From assembly GCA_900073065.1 (NCBI GenBank), contig FJOG01000004.1:1889604-1953603 (forward strand): DNA of 64,000 bases, written 5' to 3'. Positions within the stretch are counted from its first letter, which is position 1; the number at the start of each line of letters is the position of its first letter. The position numbers and the translations under genes were made by a program. Below are positions 10,203 to 20,783 of the stretch, piece by piece. The notes below the pieces were generated by a model, which saw only the letters and a program-made list of their open reading frames with translations, did not search any database and had not been told where the DNA came from. Source of the DNA: Phialocephala subalpina (Eukaryota; Ascomycota; Leotiomycetes; Helotiales; Mollisiaceae).

Positions 10203-13087
10203 CTATTTTACAGATTTCTTCTGGAACGTCAACCCAGATTTACATGTAAGATCACAAACTCCCGACCCCTTGGGACTAGTATTAGTCAATTTTTGCTCAC
10301 TATCCGCATTTTTCACCACACACCCAGCTTCTGTCGTGCTACATATTTGCAAGTGGACTTGACATTTTTGGCCCCCCGTGCATCCCGAATTACCACCTTG
10401 ATCATTCGTACAGGTCTTCAGACATCTTTTGGTTGGTGTTCCTTCAGGGTTTCCCAAAGCATCGCACAGCTGTATTACTGCGCACTGGTGGTTTGATTTC
10501 TTATGGGCGAGGCAGTCGGCAGTGCTGTTGCATGGTATAGGTAGGACGGCCTTGGCAGGAATTCCATCTTCGATCGAGCCGGAGTCGTGCGTTAAGTATG
10601 GTATTTTGGATGTATCGGATGTGTTTAGGTGGCCTAGGATGTCATTTGCGGTTATTGTACCCGCATCTGATGAAGGCGATGGACCGTTGACGTTGATTTT
10701 CGCTCCTGGCTTTGAGGCGAATCCCGTTGAACCGTTCACGCATAGACTGGGGTTTGTCCAGATAGCATCAGCTGCGTATTGCCAGAGCGCGGAGTAATTA
10801 TAGAATGTGCTAGGTGTATAAAAGATACGGCAGTCTGCAGCTTCATAGGCGAATTGTAGAGGGGTGGTCTCGTTTGGTCGGACTTGATCGCGGAGGTTGA
10901 TGCTCGCGAATGTTACTTGAACGTTGAGCTCTGTGGTGCGGTTGGGGAGGAAGTAAGGATTGGCGGAGGAGTCGTCATATTCGATGATTTCTTGGGCAAA
11001 CTCAATGTTTGAATCTAATTCGTCGGTGGTGTATATGCGTGCTCCGCGACTACCACTTGCTCCTTGCATTGGTCCTGGTACGGGACGGCCACCAGCAACA
11101 ACAACGGAGACACCGGCTTCGTGGTGCATCATTTCGACAAAGAGGGTGCAGGATGAGTCACATATTGCGTCGGTGAGCTGATGAGGCGGTTAGTCGATGA
11201 CTGAATGTGGCATGTGGGACAAGGCTTACTATAATGATGTCCTCAGCCGCATAAGCTGGAGCACCGTATGCAGCTGAATTTGATCCATACCCAAAGACAG
11301 TGAAGTTGTTGTTATCGTCAAAGACCGCTTGGGAGTCGAAGAGTGTGTTCGTAAGGTCATATCGTTGCGTTGTGGTAAAGTTGTCCCCATCGAAAGAATG
11401 TGGACCGAATTGCTCCGACCAAGATGTGAACAATTGGTTTGTATCGGCATCAATCTTCGTTATTGCTACCCACTCATTTGTTATCAAATCCTCGTACGTC
11501 GAACTAGTACTATTAAACGTTTCAAAGTAGGATGTTATGGCTGTCCCCATCGCATCTGCCGCTGGATGGGCTCGGAGGCGAGAACCTTGGAAGGGGTTGA
11601 TGTTTGGAAAGAACCGTTTGAATGTGTCAATTGCCAAAAGAGCTTCTCCGCCTTGGTTGGATTGAACATCAATGACGACCTTCTTCATGCCCGCTTGCTG
11701 GCTTTTCGTGATGAAATCCAAGATTGCAGCGTCAAAAGTGTCGGCTTCTTCCAATTGGAGTTCGAAAGAGGGGATGCTGAGGACGGCAACATTCGTGCTG
11801 TTGAGGAAGTAACCTGACACAAAACCTCCTCCCAAACCTAAATTCTCTTCGGAAACATCTGCACAGTCTGGATAAGCAAGGTTGGACCAGCTTTCACATG
11901 TTGGTACGAATGAAGTGGCTGTTGTTGGTTCTGTAGATGCCGATGAAGGGGGCGAGGTCGATGTGGCAGCTGCTGCGGAGTATGCCTGATCTTCTATGGC
12001 CGTTTCATTAATATTATTGTTATCGATCAAGTCTTCATCGTAAGAAGCAGGTGAAAGCCCGAGAACGAAGTAGTTGTAGAAATCGCCTCCTGTCTGCAAT
12101 GGTCCCGTGTTACCTGGGTCATTATATGACGCCAGGAAGTAATCGAATAGTGTAGTGCCATTTTCAAGCTTAAACGTGATTGTGTCGCCAGGATAGAAAG
12201 TTGCAAAGCCAAAAGTGTTGCTGTAGCCCTGGATATCCTGAGAGGCGCTTCGCATTAATTGATTCCAGTCTCCATGGGGTTCGAGCATGCCAATAGAGTT
12301 CTTCCCAGCGAAGGTCGTAAGGTAGGTAACAACATCTACGCCGTTGATTGTGGAGATGGGAGATGGTTGGTAAGCCGTGGAGAAATCGCTGTCGGCAAGA
12401 TCCTTGACCAGGTATACGTTAGGGAGTTGAATTCCATCCAGAGACAGCGAGACGACGTCTTGTGGACTTGAGAACATGAAGGCAGAGAGAATGCCTGCAT
12501 TCAAGAGGACATGACCATCGTGTGAGGCGTAGAGTAGAGTTTGAAGTGCGGCCTCAAATTCATACTGGTTCGGGAAGATACCATCTTCAATACCTTGCTT
12601 CAGAGTTGCCAAACCTCCTAGCAAATCAACCCCAGGCTGTTGATAACTCTGGGGTGGGGTTTTCAGGTACGTCTGACCAACAAATTAGTTCCGTGTTTCT
12701 TCCGAAAACATGAGAGGAAAAAAATCCTCCAGCAGTGGGGACTGAAGGAGAGAAACAAAGAAATATGTTCATACCAAAGTGCTTTGGAATTTGAGGGTGT
12801 CGTTGTAGTAGTCCAGAAATCCCAACGCGACAGCAGAATTGAACGGCACGCTTGTGAGACATGCATAGGCCAAACTGGCATTAACAATGGTGGCGCCTAT
12901 TCCATTTGATGATTAGAAAGTGTGCAAAGAGGTCAATACTGAGAGAACCAAGTGGTTTCTCACCTCCATTTACAATATCCCCACAAGCTGTGGATTGTGA
13001 GGCCTGTGCGCTGGATGTTGGTGAGGCCGGAAGTGCCAAACAGAGCGACGTGCTGGAAATCAGGAGAGCGAGCTTCAACCACAACAT
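10203..13087 (-). CDS. Secreted S41-family (CPAF-like) serine peptidase
   Basis: Four exons: 13087-12964, 12896-12775, 12672-11230 and 11177-10203, with GT-AG introns of 67, 102 and 52 bp; total 887 aa. The N-terminus is a signal peptide (LWLKLALLISSTSLCLALPAS), so the product enters the secretory pathway. Features of the fungal CPAF-like S41 group are visible. A HDGHV motif at about 133-137 is the likely catalytic His region. VVIDVQSNQGG at about 414-424 is the usual Asn-Gly-Gly core strand. CDSSCTLF at about 569-576, just after the last intron, is the likely nucleophile Ser region, followed by VVVAGGRP. Low-complexity Ser/Thr stretches and many N-x-S/T sites suggest glycosylation. The last about 110 residues are Cys-rich with a spacing like small disulfide domains. 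Exon phases and motif order agree, so I consider it intact. The substrate is unknown. Confidence 0.85.
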
Positions 13088-15729
13088 GATGCCACAACCT
13101 TTTAACGATAGAAATCAGACAGTAAACGACAGTTTGTTTTCTCGAAGAAAAGAGTGAAGGAATGAAGGAGAGAAAGAACGAAAAAGAGAAAGACACACGC
13201 TCTAGAAAGTCAATAAAACGAAGGTCGGGGGCCAAAAATCGCACTGGCATGGGCAAGATTTCGGACGCAAGCTGAGCCGGAAGGCAGGCCAAAGGAAGGA
13301 TCTTACAGATTTAGGGCCGTTCGGCCACACCTTCGTTTATAAATGGCATCAGATGCACTACTTTCAGGCTAATATCGGTGAATGGCAGAAGTCTATGGCC
13401 GTTCGGCAACTACTATTCTCTAGTCCTTCAAACAAGACCTCTAAAGCAAACCTTATGATATTCGAAAGTTATAGAGTTCTAGGCTTGAATGCCCTGGATT
13501 ATAGGGCATGAAGCCTGGAAAAGGGGGGTGGCCGTAAAATGAATGGCATACCGTTGTCGAAAGCTGGTCCCAAAGCCTCGGCAGAGGAATGCCTGAGCTC
13601 GTTCATTTCCATCGTTCAGCCTCAGCCGTTGAAGTTTTATGCAAAAATGATGGAAATGCAGGGTCCACTGAGACCGAACGGGCGCTAAGCGTGACAGGTG
13701 GCTCAGCCCTACTAGCAATGGGCCTGGTAGGCCCACGATTGGCCAGTTCCCAGGGCACGAATAGACGAGCAACGGGCACCGACTCCCGATTATTCAACGC
13801 CTCTGTTCTAAGTGGTCAACTTACGAATGATGGGTCCTCATTTGTCTTTATAGAAGCACTCTTTTCTTTGCATGCGGCACATGTGGCACAGCATTCCGGA
13901 ACTGATCAAGCTCAGCCCCAGGAAGGCTTAATTGCACCGGGTACACTTGTCGCTTGTCGCATACAGAACCTCTTACAGCAGAGGTTGTGACCAGGGAGGC
14001 CGAGCTGCTAAAACGCATACGGCTTCATCTCCACCTCCATGGAAACATGCATAAAATTGGAAATGTCAGGGCCATGCTTTGATTGACTCTCCCCCGGATT
14101 CAAAGTGATCGTGGAGTAAATTTAGTTTCCGTCTGTCGTATAGTAGTTCGTCCCAAACAACTTTAAAACGTCCCAACATGGCGATACGTGACGCAGTATA
14201 ACCTCAAGAAGGTGCTTTAAGCTTCTCAGTAATATCATACTAACGCCGTTGAGTGCTGAGCCGTATGGAAACTACTCACCTTTTTTTTTATTAGTCTGAC
14301 ACTCGCACAGACAATAACTAGGGTACCTGACCACTGGAAGGACTGGGAAAACGGTGATTTAAATGAGAATTCCAAGTTGGAGATCCACTCTGAAGATGTT
14401 CTTAAAGGATTTCCGGGGATGCGCTGCGGTCTACAGCCAGTAAAGTGTACGCGAGAACGCCTCTTTGAACTTCTCATTGAAATGTCTGCGAGTGTTAGAC
14501 TTAAAAAAAAAAAGGTGACTGCTGCAGGCTCAACTTCAGAGGAAACTATTTGAGGCTTGGAACACTTTTCCTCCGAAAGGCCAGGTCTGTATATCAGCCA
14601 TTGCAAAGAACCGCGCCACAAACGGGCGGCCACCATTCCAGTTTAAATCTCAGGCTCTCGGACGACTACGGTGGTGCTCGATAGAGCCTTTAGAATTGAT
14701 TCTGTTGAAATCTATAGCGCTGAACGCAAAGAAGCGATTTAGATCGCTTTGAGCCTCCTCAAAGTGGTCCAAATCGCCAGATTGAGACTTAGCTTTCGCG
14801 TGTTCACAGCAAAATAATTATCCCTGCGAGTGCGTGCTGAAGCCGAGGCTTTTGAGTAACTTAGAATGGGCCACCGCCATGCTTTACTTTGATCCCGTGG
14901 AGAAGGGCCTCTGTGCATACAAGTTCAGATGCAAGACCGTAGTCGAAGTTCAGAAGACACGAATCCATTATATTAACCCAATAACCCCAATCCAGAAGCC
15001 ACGACCAAGAACCGTATCCTCATTGACCAAACCGAACTGTTGTTGCAAATCGTAAACTGAGCTTTCGTCCCAAGGTGTGCATTTTGTTGCACGTCTCATC
15101 CCATCTGCAGAAGGTTTCGATCAAGTGAGGCTTTGAGGCTGAAAAGGGTGGGTTTTGGTTGGTTCGTCTGCCACGTAGTTCTAAACTAAACGTAGTCATG
15201 AGTTTGCTTGATGGCATCGTAAAGATGGAACCAGAAATCGCGAGGAGCTGTTGAGGAGATATTCTTCAAAGGTTTGGAGATTCTTGAAGAATTCGAGGCA
15301 GGTATGCCTAACATGAGTTCGCACGTCTTGGAAGTCCTTACATGCAAGTGACGTCGAGCAAGGCGTTTTGAGGATGGGTCTGAAGAGTTTCTGGGTGAAA
15401 GTAAACGGGTCCTTGGATCGTCTCCTCCGATTTGAGTGTCAAGATCATCGAGGAGGCTTGGACATTGATCTCCTCGAAATCCGAGGACGTCTGCCAACCT
15501 AGGGCTGACCATCCTAAAATGCTAGGTTGGTTCAGTTCCGAGAATTCGAATCACCCGTCAAGGCAGTCTAACTTCGTATGTTCGTTTATTTCATTCCAAG
15601 CATGAGGTATCATCCTCTATGTACGCGTATATACGTAGTATCTAAAATCTATCTACAACTCCATGCATATGTATATCAAGCGCTGCCTCATTTTGCCACA
15701 AGATTCAAACGTCCTTCTCGCATTAATCA
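13088..15729. other. Intergenic, about 2.6 kb, no gene recognised
   Basis: It contains the promoter of the S41 peptidase gene at its left end (purine-rich 13140-13200) and the 3' side of the lipase gene at its right end. ORFs such as 13589-13990 (+) show no family motif or coding-like composition. Two short GGCCGTTCGGC-type words occur near 13315 and 13398. Confidence 0.5.
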
Positions 15730-17994
15730 TTAATTATCAGAGCTAGAACTCTGGTCACCCTGCTCTCCCTCTTGATCCATAACACCATCCCCATACGTAA
15801 CGCCGCTATCATCCCTCTCCTTCTCAAGCTTCGGATCCTTCCAAGCCTCAATCTCCTCGCATCCTCTCGGGACCCTCACTTTATCCCTGACATCACACGT
15901 CTTCCAAAGAACTTCTTTCACTTCCTTTCCTACTTGCTCGATGCTGTCCATTGCCCAGATGACATCCAAATGTTCGTATTCCTCGATGACTTTGCTGTGT
16001 ACAACTCGAACATGGGGCTCACGACCGCGCTCGAAGCGCCGAAGAAGACGGTGACCATCAACCAAGTCGTCTGAACCACAAACCCAAAGCGCGAAAGGAG
16101 GAACCTGTTCATCGTACCAACTCGTCGACCCCTTCGGCACCCGTCCATGTTTCTTTTTGACTTCCGAACTCCGCCTGAAATGTGATGGTCGTCGATCCGG
16201 AGTCGCTTCCTTCCCCTGCTCTTTCGACTGATTATAATAATCCTCCATCTCATCCTCCGCATCCTCCTGACTCCCCTCCTCCCTCGTAGCAAGAATACAT
16301 TTCTGTCTCGCAAAACACTCTCTCCCCAACCACCACCTCATACTCTCAGCAGAGACATAAACGGGCGCAAATTGAAAACACCTATCCCTCAACCCTCTAT
16401 CCCACCTCTCATCTGACCAATTAAACAAGAAATGGAAAACTCGATATCCAGTCGCTCCATACGGTCCCGCTGGCATTAGACGATGCATCAACATCATAAA
16501 TGGAATGAACGCGTGAATACCAAACACAACCCTAAACATCATCGGACTAATAATCCTCATGAACTTAAAATACGCTTTGCCTATCAACGGGCCGGCATAA
16601 GCAGCTGGAGCCAACGCACAAAAAACCGTGATCTTGTTCCCCAGATCTGGTCGTTGTTCTTTCGCCAATGCCACGAGAGTTTGAGTCGTTCCTTGAGAAT
16701 GAGCTATTAAGCCTAGTTTCTCGAACCCGGTTTCGGAGAGAACGCGAGAGGTGAGGGCGGGAAGGTCCATGACGCCCATTTGCCGGATGTTCCATGCCCA
16801 CATTCTGGGATCGGGGTAGGAGAGAAGGGTGTGTTCGGGGTTGAATCCACATCTGTTGTTGCCGAGCCAGACGTCGTAGCCGGATTTGCAGAGGTAGAAA
16901 GCTAGGGATGCATCGTCGTTGGTGCAGTATGCTCCTGCTGACTGCAGCAGACCGTGGAGCATCAGGATTGGGAATTTTGGTTTCTGGTTGGAGCGTGGAG
17001 ATGGGCGTGAGGGACCAGCAGAAGTGAAGGTGTCGGGGCCGCGAGCTGCACGCTGTTGATCGGACATTGGTGTGAATTCCAAGGGATTGTAGATATGCCA
17101 CAAGGTGATTATGAATCCATCTTCGGTTTGGACTTTGAATTCTTCCATGTTGAGACCGACTCGACGGGCGTAGTATCCCACATCACAGACCAAGGGATCG
17201 GGACCACCTTCTGTGGGTATGAATTCTGCGTGTGCTGCTTCCTCTTCGGCATCGTCCATCTTCGGTCTTGAATTTCTCCTTGAACCCTGCTTCTTCCACG
17301 CTCTTGCCTCCTCTTTCCTAACCTGCTTCAATCTCTTCTCTTCCTCGTAGAATGGCCGTCTTGCGTCCGGATTTCGAAATGTCAAACGCAGCCATATATG
17401 ATTGAACATCATGGGTATACTCGTAAACACCGAGCCTAGCACAATAATCCCCAAAAAAGTCAAAGAACAGAAGAACGAAGTTGTGCGAAACGTAAGGCAT
17501 TGCAAGTCGCGGCTTAGGGAAGAAGGACCGTATAGCGGCAGAGGAGGAAATAGAGGATTCGTTCGTGAAGGAGGCATTGCTCTGCGAAGAGAGCCTTCGC
17601 TAGACTTCTGTCTCGTTGCATCATCTTGGGGAGGAGGCGTGCCGTGTTCGAATTCTCTGGTCTCTATCCCCGACGCAACCACAATTGCTTCCTGAGGATC
17701 GCCCACGACATCATCCCTCAGATTGTTGAGCTTCTCTGCTTCTGCCAACGGCACACCAGGCAATCTTCCACCATCTCCTGTGATAATAATCGGGTCTTGT
17801 GGTGTAATGAAGTCGGCGCGGATCGCTGTCCCCGAACCATCTTCATCCTTCTCTGGCTTAACAAACGACAATTTCTCCGCCTGGTGTGTGTATTTGATCG
17901 CAGCAGTCGGCACAACAGTCGACGCCGTCGATGTCACCGAGGAATTCGAGGCCGCAGAGGCATTGCTTTCCGATCTCTCATCCAAGTCGCTCAT
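15730..17994 (-). CDS. Membrane-anchored triglyceride lipase / steryl ester hydrolase (acid lipase family, TGL1/YEH-like)
   Basis: Single exon, 754 aa. A Ser/Thr-rich cytosolic N-terminus is followed by one membrane segment (about residues 173-200). The alpha/beta-hydrolase fold of the acid lipase family begins with the lid-type motif VGYYARRVGLNMEEF and continues with LMLHGLLQSAG. Catalytic candidates are Ser433 in AHSQG, Asp642/643 in VCGSDDLVDG and His675 in EYEHLDV. YDVWLGNNRCGF, a family hallmark, is at about 373-384. Family knowledge: yeast Tgl1, Yeh1 and Yeh2 are single-pass proteins of lipid droplets or plasma membrane that hydrolyse steryl esters. A charged, low-complexity insertion (about 573-620) lies between the core and the Asp/His motifs. 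Localisation to lipid droplets is inference. Start 17994 is the first ATG and gives the usual long N-terminus. Confidence 0.88.
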   Translation of the reverse strand: MSDLDERSESNASAASNSSVTSTASTVVPTAAIKYTHQAEKLSFVKPEKDEDGSGTAIRADFITPQDPIIITGDGGRLPGVPLAEAEKLNNLRDDVVGDPQEAIVVASGIETREFEHGTPPPQDDATRQKSSEGSLRRAMPPSRTNPLFPPLPLYGPSSLSRDLQCLTFRTTSFFCSLTFLGIIVLGSVFTSIPMMFNHIWLRLTFRNPDARRPFYEEEKRLKQVRKEEARAWKKQGSRRNSRPKMDDAEEEAAHAEFIPTEGGPDPLVCDVGYYARRVGLNMEEFKVQTEDGFIITLWHIYNPLEFTPMSDQQRAARGPDTFTSAGPSRPSPRSNQKPKFPILMLHGLLQSAGAYCTNDDASLAFYLCKSGYDVWLGNNRCGFNPEHTLLSYPDPRMWAWNIRQMGVMDLPALTSRVLSETGFEKLGLIAHSQGTTQTLVALAKEQRPDLGNKITVFCALAPAAYAGPLIGKAYFKFMRIISPMMFRVVFGIHAFIPFMMLMHRLMPAGPYGATGYRVFHFLFNWSDERWDRGLRDRCFQFAPVYVSAESMRWWLGRECFARQKCILATREEGSQEDAEDEMEDYYNQSKEQGKEATPDRRPSHFRRSSEVKKKHGRVPKGSTSWYDEQVPPFALWVCGSDDLVDGHRLLRRFERGREPHVRVVHSKVIEEYEHLDVIWAMDSIEQVGKEVKEVLWKTCDVRDKVRVPRGCEEIEAWKDPKLEKERDDSGVTYGDGVMDQEGEQGDQSSSSDN

Positions 17995-19433
17995 CGTAGT
18001 CGCACAGTATCTCGTCTCGAGCCGTTATCGCCAATGCAAGGAAGTGGAGAAGTCTAGCATAGCAAAACAGTCAATTGAACGTCACAAAGAAAAAGCATAC
18101 ACACGTTCAAAGAAAATCTTTGTCCAGGAAATATAGAGCATTTGAAGTTCAGAAAGAGAGACGGCACAAATCTTGGTTCTGGCGGTGGACAGGCGTTTGC
18201 ATTGCAAGCTGCAGCGCATGATTCTGCAAATGTTTGGATAGCCTTGTTGATTTAGGCTTAGGATGCTGCTCCGCCTGTCAATGTTGCGTGGAAGGGCCAA
18301 TGGGGCAAATTGAACGGGCCTTCAGTGGCGTCCAACGGGCTTTTGCAAGACATACCTGGGCGCTGTGAGTGGGTGTCAAATTTCACTCAATTTCAGAGTG
18401 CAGATAATTTTGGAGTGGCATGTGAAAATCCCAGGTTTGACGTCTTCGAGATGCATATCTTTATTTTCAGCACTAGGCATGCAAGAAAACATCAATTGGT
18501 GTATCTCATGTTCATGGAGCATCTCTGCTGTTAAAAAACGCAGCGCGAGAGTTGAACGTGAGCACGAATCTGTGCTGTGGTGTTTGAGATCTCGAATGTG
18601 ACGTCAGAGAAGCTAGGATGTGTTCTTCCACGAGACGTTTCTTGCAGCGACGGTATATTATGCGGTATATAATCGGACACAGTGAGATTTGGTGGTTCGG
18701 AAGCCAGAAGTGACATTCAATTGTATTCTCTACCAGAAGAAAGAAGGTATGGTAAAGATTCTGACTGGAACTGTTGATGCGAATGTCTTCTCATGGCGGG
18801 GTTCTGATTTTGGAATGCCTCGCCGTGTCAGCGAAACAAAACGCGTCGAAAGCCAACGAAAAAGTTGCGAGCATCACCAAATCCATACCTGAACATCTTC
18901 TATGCCCAAATGTCGGTCCAGAGCCTTCTGCAACACTGAGTTCCTCCTCTACAAGTGGTCCGAATTGCCTCGGTGAAGCATAAAACGCGTTCGAAAAGGC
19001 AACGAAAACGAAGGTGAACTTCTTGAAAATAACTTCCAAGCTTCTGTAGTACATATGGAAGGCTTCTATCGTGAAGGATTGGTTACCTTCTGCTGGTGCG
19101 GTTGGTAACTTTGAGATGTTGAGAGTGGCATTGGGCGAGGACCAGACTTTCACCTCGAGAATGATGGCTGTGACGCAAACCCGGGAGTGGAGTGTGTTGA
19201 AGAATCTATCTTGAACATTTCAAGAGTATATGTGTGAAATCTGGGATGTGTAGCATGCGTTGGGACTCTAGTCTCGGATGCGGTGCCAAGTTGGCCTGCA
19301 GCAGAAGTGTAACTCAAGCTCAACGCCATGCGTGCAGCCATCAAGACTACAAACCACGGGAAACTATCCTTGAAGATTGTTTGAAAGATTTTTGAAGAAT
19401 GTCAATATGCATGTTCTCGTGCGCGGTGTAGGG
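17995..19433. other. Intergenic; no firm gene
   Basis: Promoter side of the lipase gene at the left. On the minus strand two adjacent ORFs (19344-19150 and 19153-18791) could be exons of a small hypothetical gene, but they have no family motif and I cannot place convincing splice sites. Otherwise nothing is seen. Confidence 0.35.
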
Positions 19434-19934
19434 TTCGATACGAGGTAGTGCATCCCATCTCAAGCTTCACTTCACTTGGTTGCCACCACAAACAACCATC
19501 ACAAACTTCAAAACCAACCCCAGACTGCACCTCATCCACCCAACGATCAAATTCCCAATCCGAACCGGTTTATAAGGCACCTCTCGCCCACTACATTTCT
19601 TGCCGTTGTCCGCACCTTATATTCTTCTCTTCCCCCTTAGAAAAGAAACCCGTTCAAAAAAAGCAGGGGAAGCAGAAAGCTTTTTCGATACGAGGTAGTG
19701 CATCCCATCTCAAGCTTCACTTCACTTGGTTGCCACCACAAACAACCATCACAAACTTCAAAACCAACCCCAGACTGCACCTCATCCACCCAACGATCAA
19801 ATTCCCAATCCGAACCGGTTTATAAGGCACCTCTCGCCCACTACATTTCTTGCCGTTGTCCGCACCTTATATTCTTCTCTTCCCCCTTAGAAAAGAAACC
19901 CGTTCAAAAAAAGCAGGGGAAGCAGAAAGCTTTT
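19434..19934 (+). repeat. Perfect two-copy tandem duplication, 250-bp unit
   Basis: Bases 19434-19683 recur without any difference at 19684-19933, plus one shared T at the junction. The unit begins TTCGATACGAGGTAG and ends AGCAGAAAGCTTT. The 125-codon ORF across it exists only because the unit is repeated. Each unit holds a TATAAGG word and pyrimidine-rich sequence, which looks like promoter or 5'-UTR sequence. The identity is total and the unit length equals that of a second duplication at 37666-38165, so an assembly product is likely. Confidence 0.95.
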
Positions 19935-20783
19935 GGCTTAGTGGAAAAAATGGCAATGCAGCAGCAGAGCTAGAGACTCGCCGCAGCTGGGTAGAGAAAG
20001 TACGCAGCTCATGAGCCTTAATCAGGAGAGCTTCTCACAGAGACTTGGAATCAAGAGGTAAATCTTGGAAAACAATGCCAAAAGAAATTTCTACAAAAAG
20101 AGCTTCTTGTCCAAAAATGATTTTATTCTCATTGCGCGCTGTGCTGCCATCGGTGTGGTATCGTCGGCGCATAATCTGTACTCTCTTTGGCAAAATACCA
20201 AAGAATAATCATCGCGAGAAGAACATTGTACATGATTAGGGAATATAGAATCGTAGATAATTGAAGCAGGTTGCTTCGCTTTTGCATTTGCAGACATCGC
20301 GTTCTGGTTGAAGGCTTCAAGCCCGAAAGGAAAATTCGCCACCTAATTCTATGCGAAACACCAGCTTCCTGCAGTATTCCCAAAAATCAAAGTTAACCAT
20401 CTAAATATTGAACAAGACAAGTCTCTCCTGCGAAAGATAGAGGAAACTGTAGATACATAGATAGTCTCAATCACATGACACCCCACTAATCCACTTTCAT
20501 CCCAGGCTCTCAACCTCGGCGTTGATGCTGGACCAGCCGAGCAGTCGTATTTTCTTCTCGGGGACACGCATTGCATGGACGGCGTTTGATCTCGTGTTCC
20601 CATACTTTCATCACATGTACATACGACGGAACACTTGAGATACACAAATTTATACCATTCCAACCAATTATTGCCAGCTCCCACCCCTCGAAAGCTGCAG
20701 GGCATGCTCCGGTAGCTTCAGCACCTCGACGCGCTCTGCGCAACAACGCAACCTTTCAGCGCTGCATAGCGAATACTATTGTC
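19935..20783. other. Intergenic; upstream region of PEX6
   Basis: No gene recognised. The ATG codons before 20784 in the same frame give residues that do not look like PEX6, so this stretch is taken as promoter and 5' UTR. Confidence 0.5.

Noticed and set aside
13589..13990. 133-codon ORF in the intergenic region
   Set aside because: Looks like chance; no motif and an overlapping ORF of equal quality on the other strand.
18791..19344. Two adjoining minus-strand ORFs as a small two-exon gene
   Set aside because: No splice pair or motif supports it.
19448..19825. 125-codon ORF on the + strand
   Set aside because: It exists only because a 250-bp unit is repeated and read in two frames; no family features.
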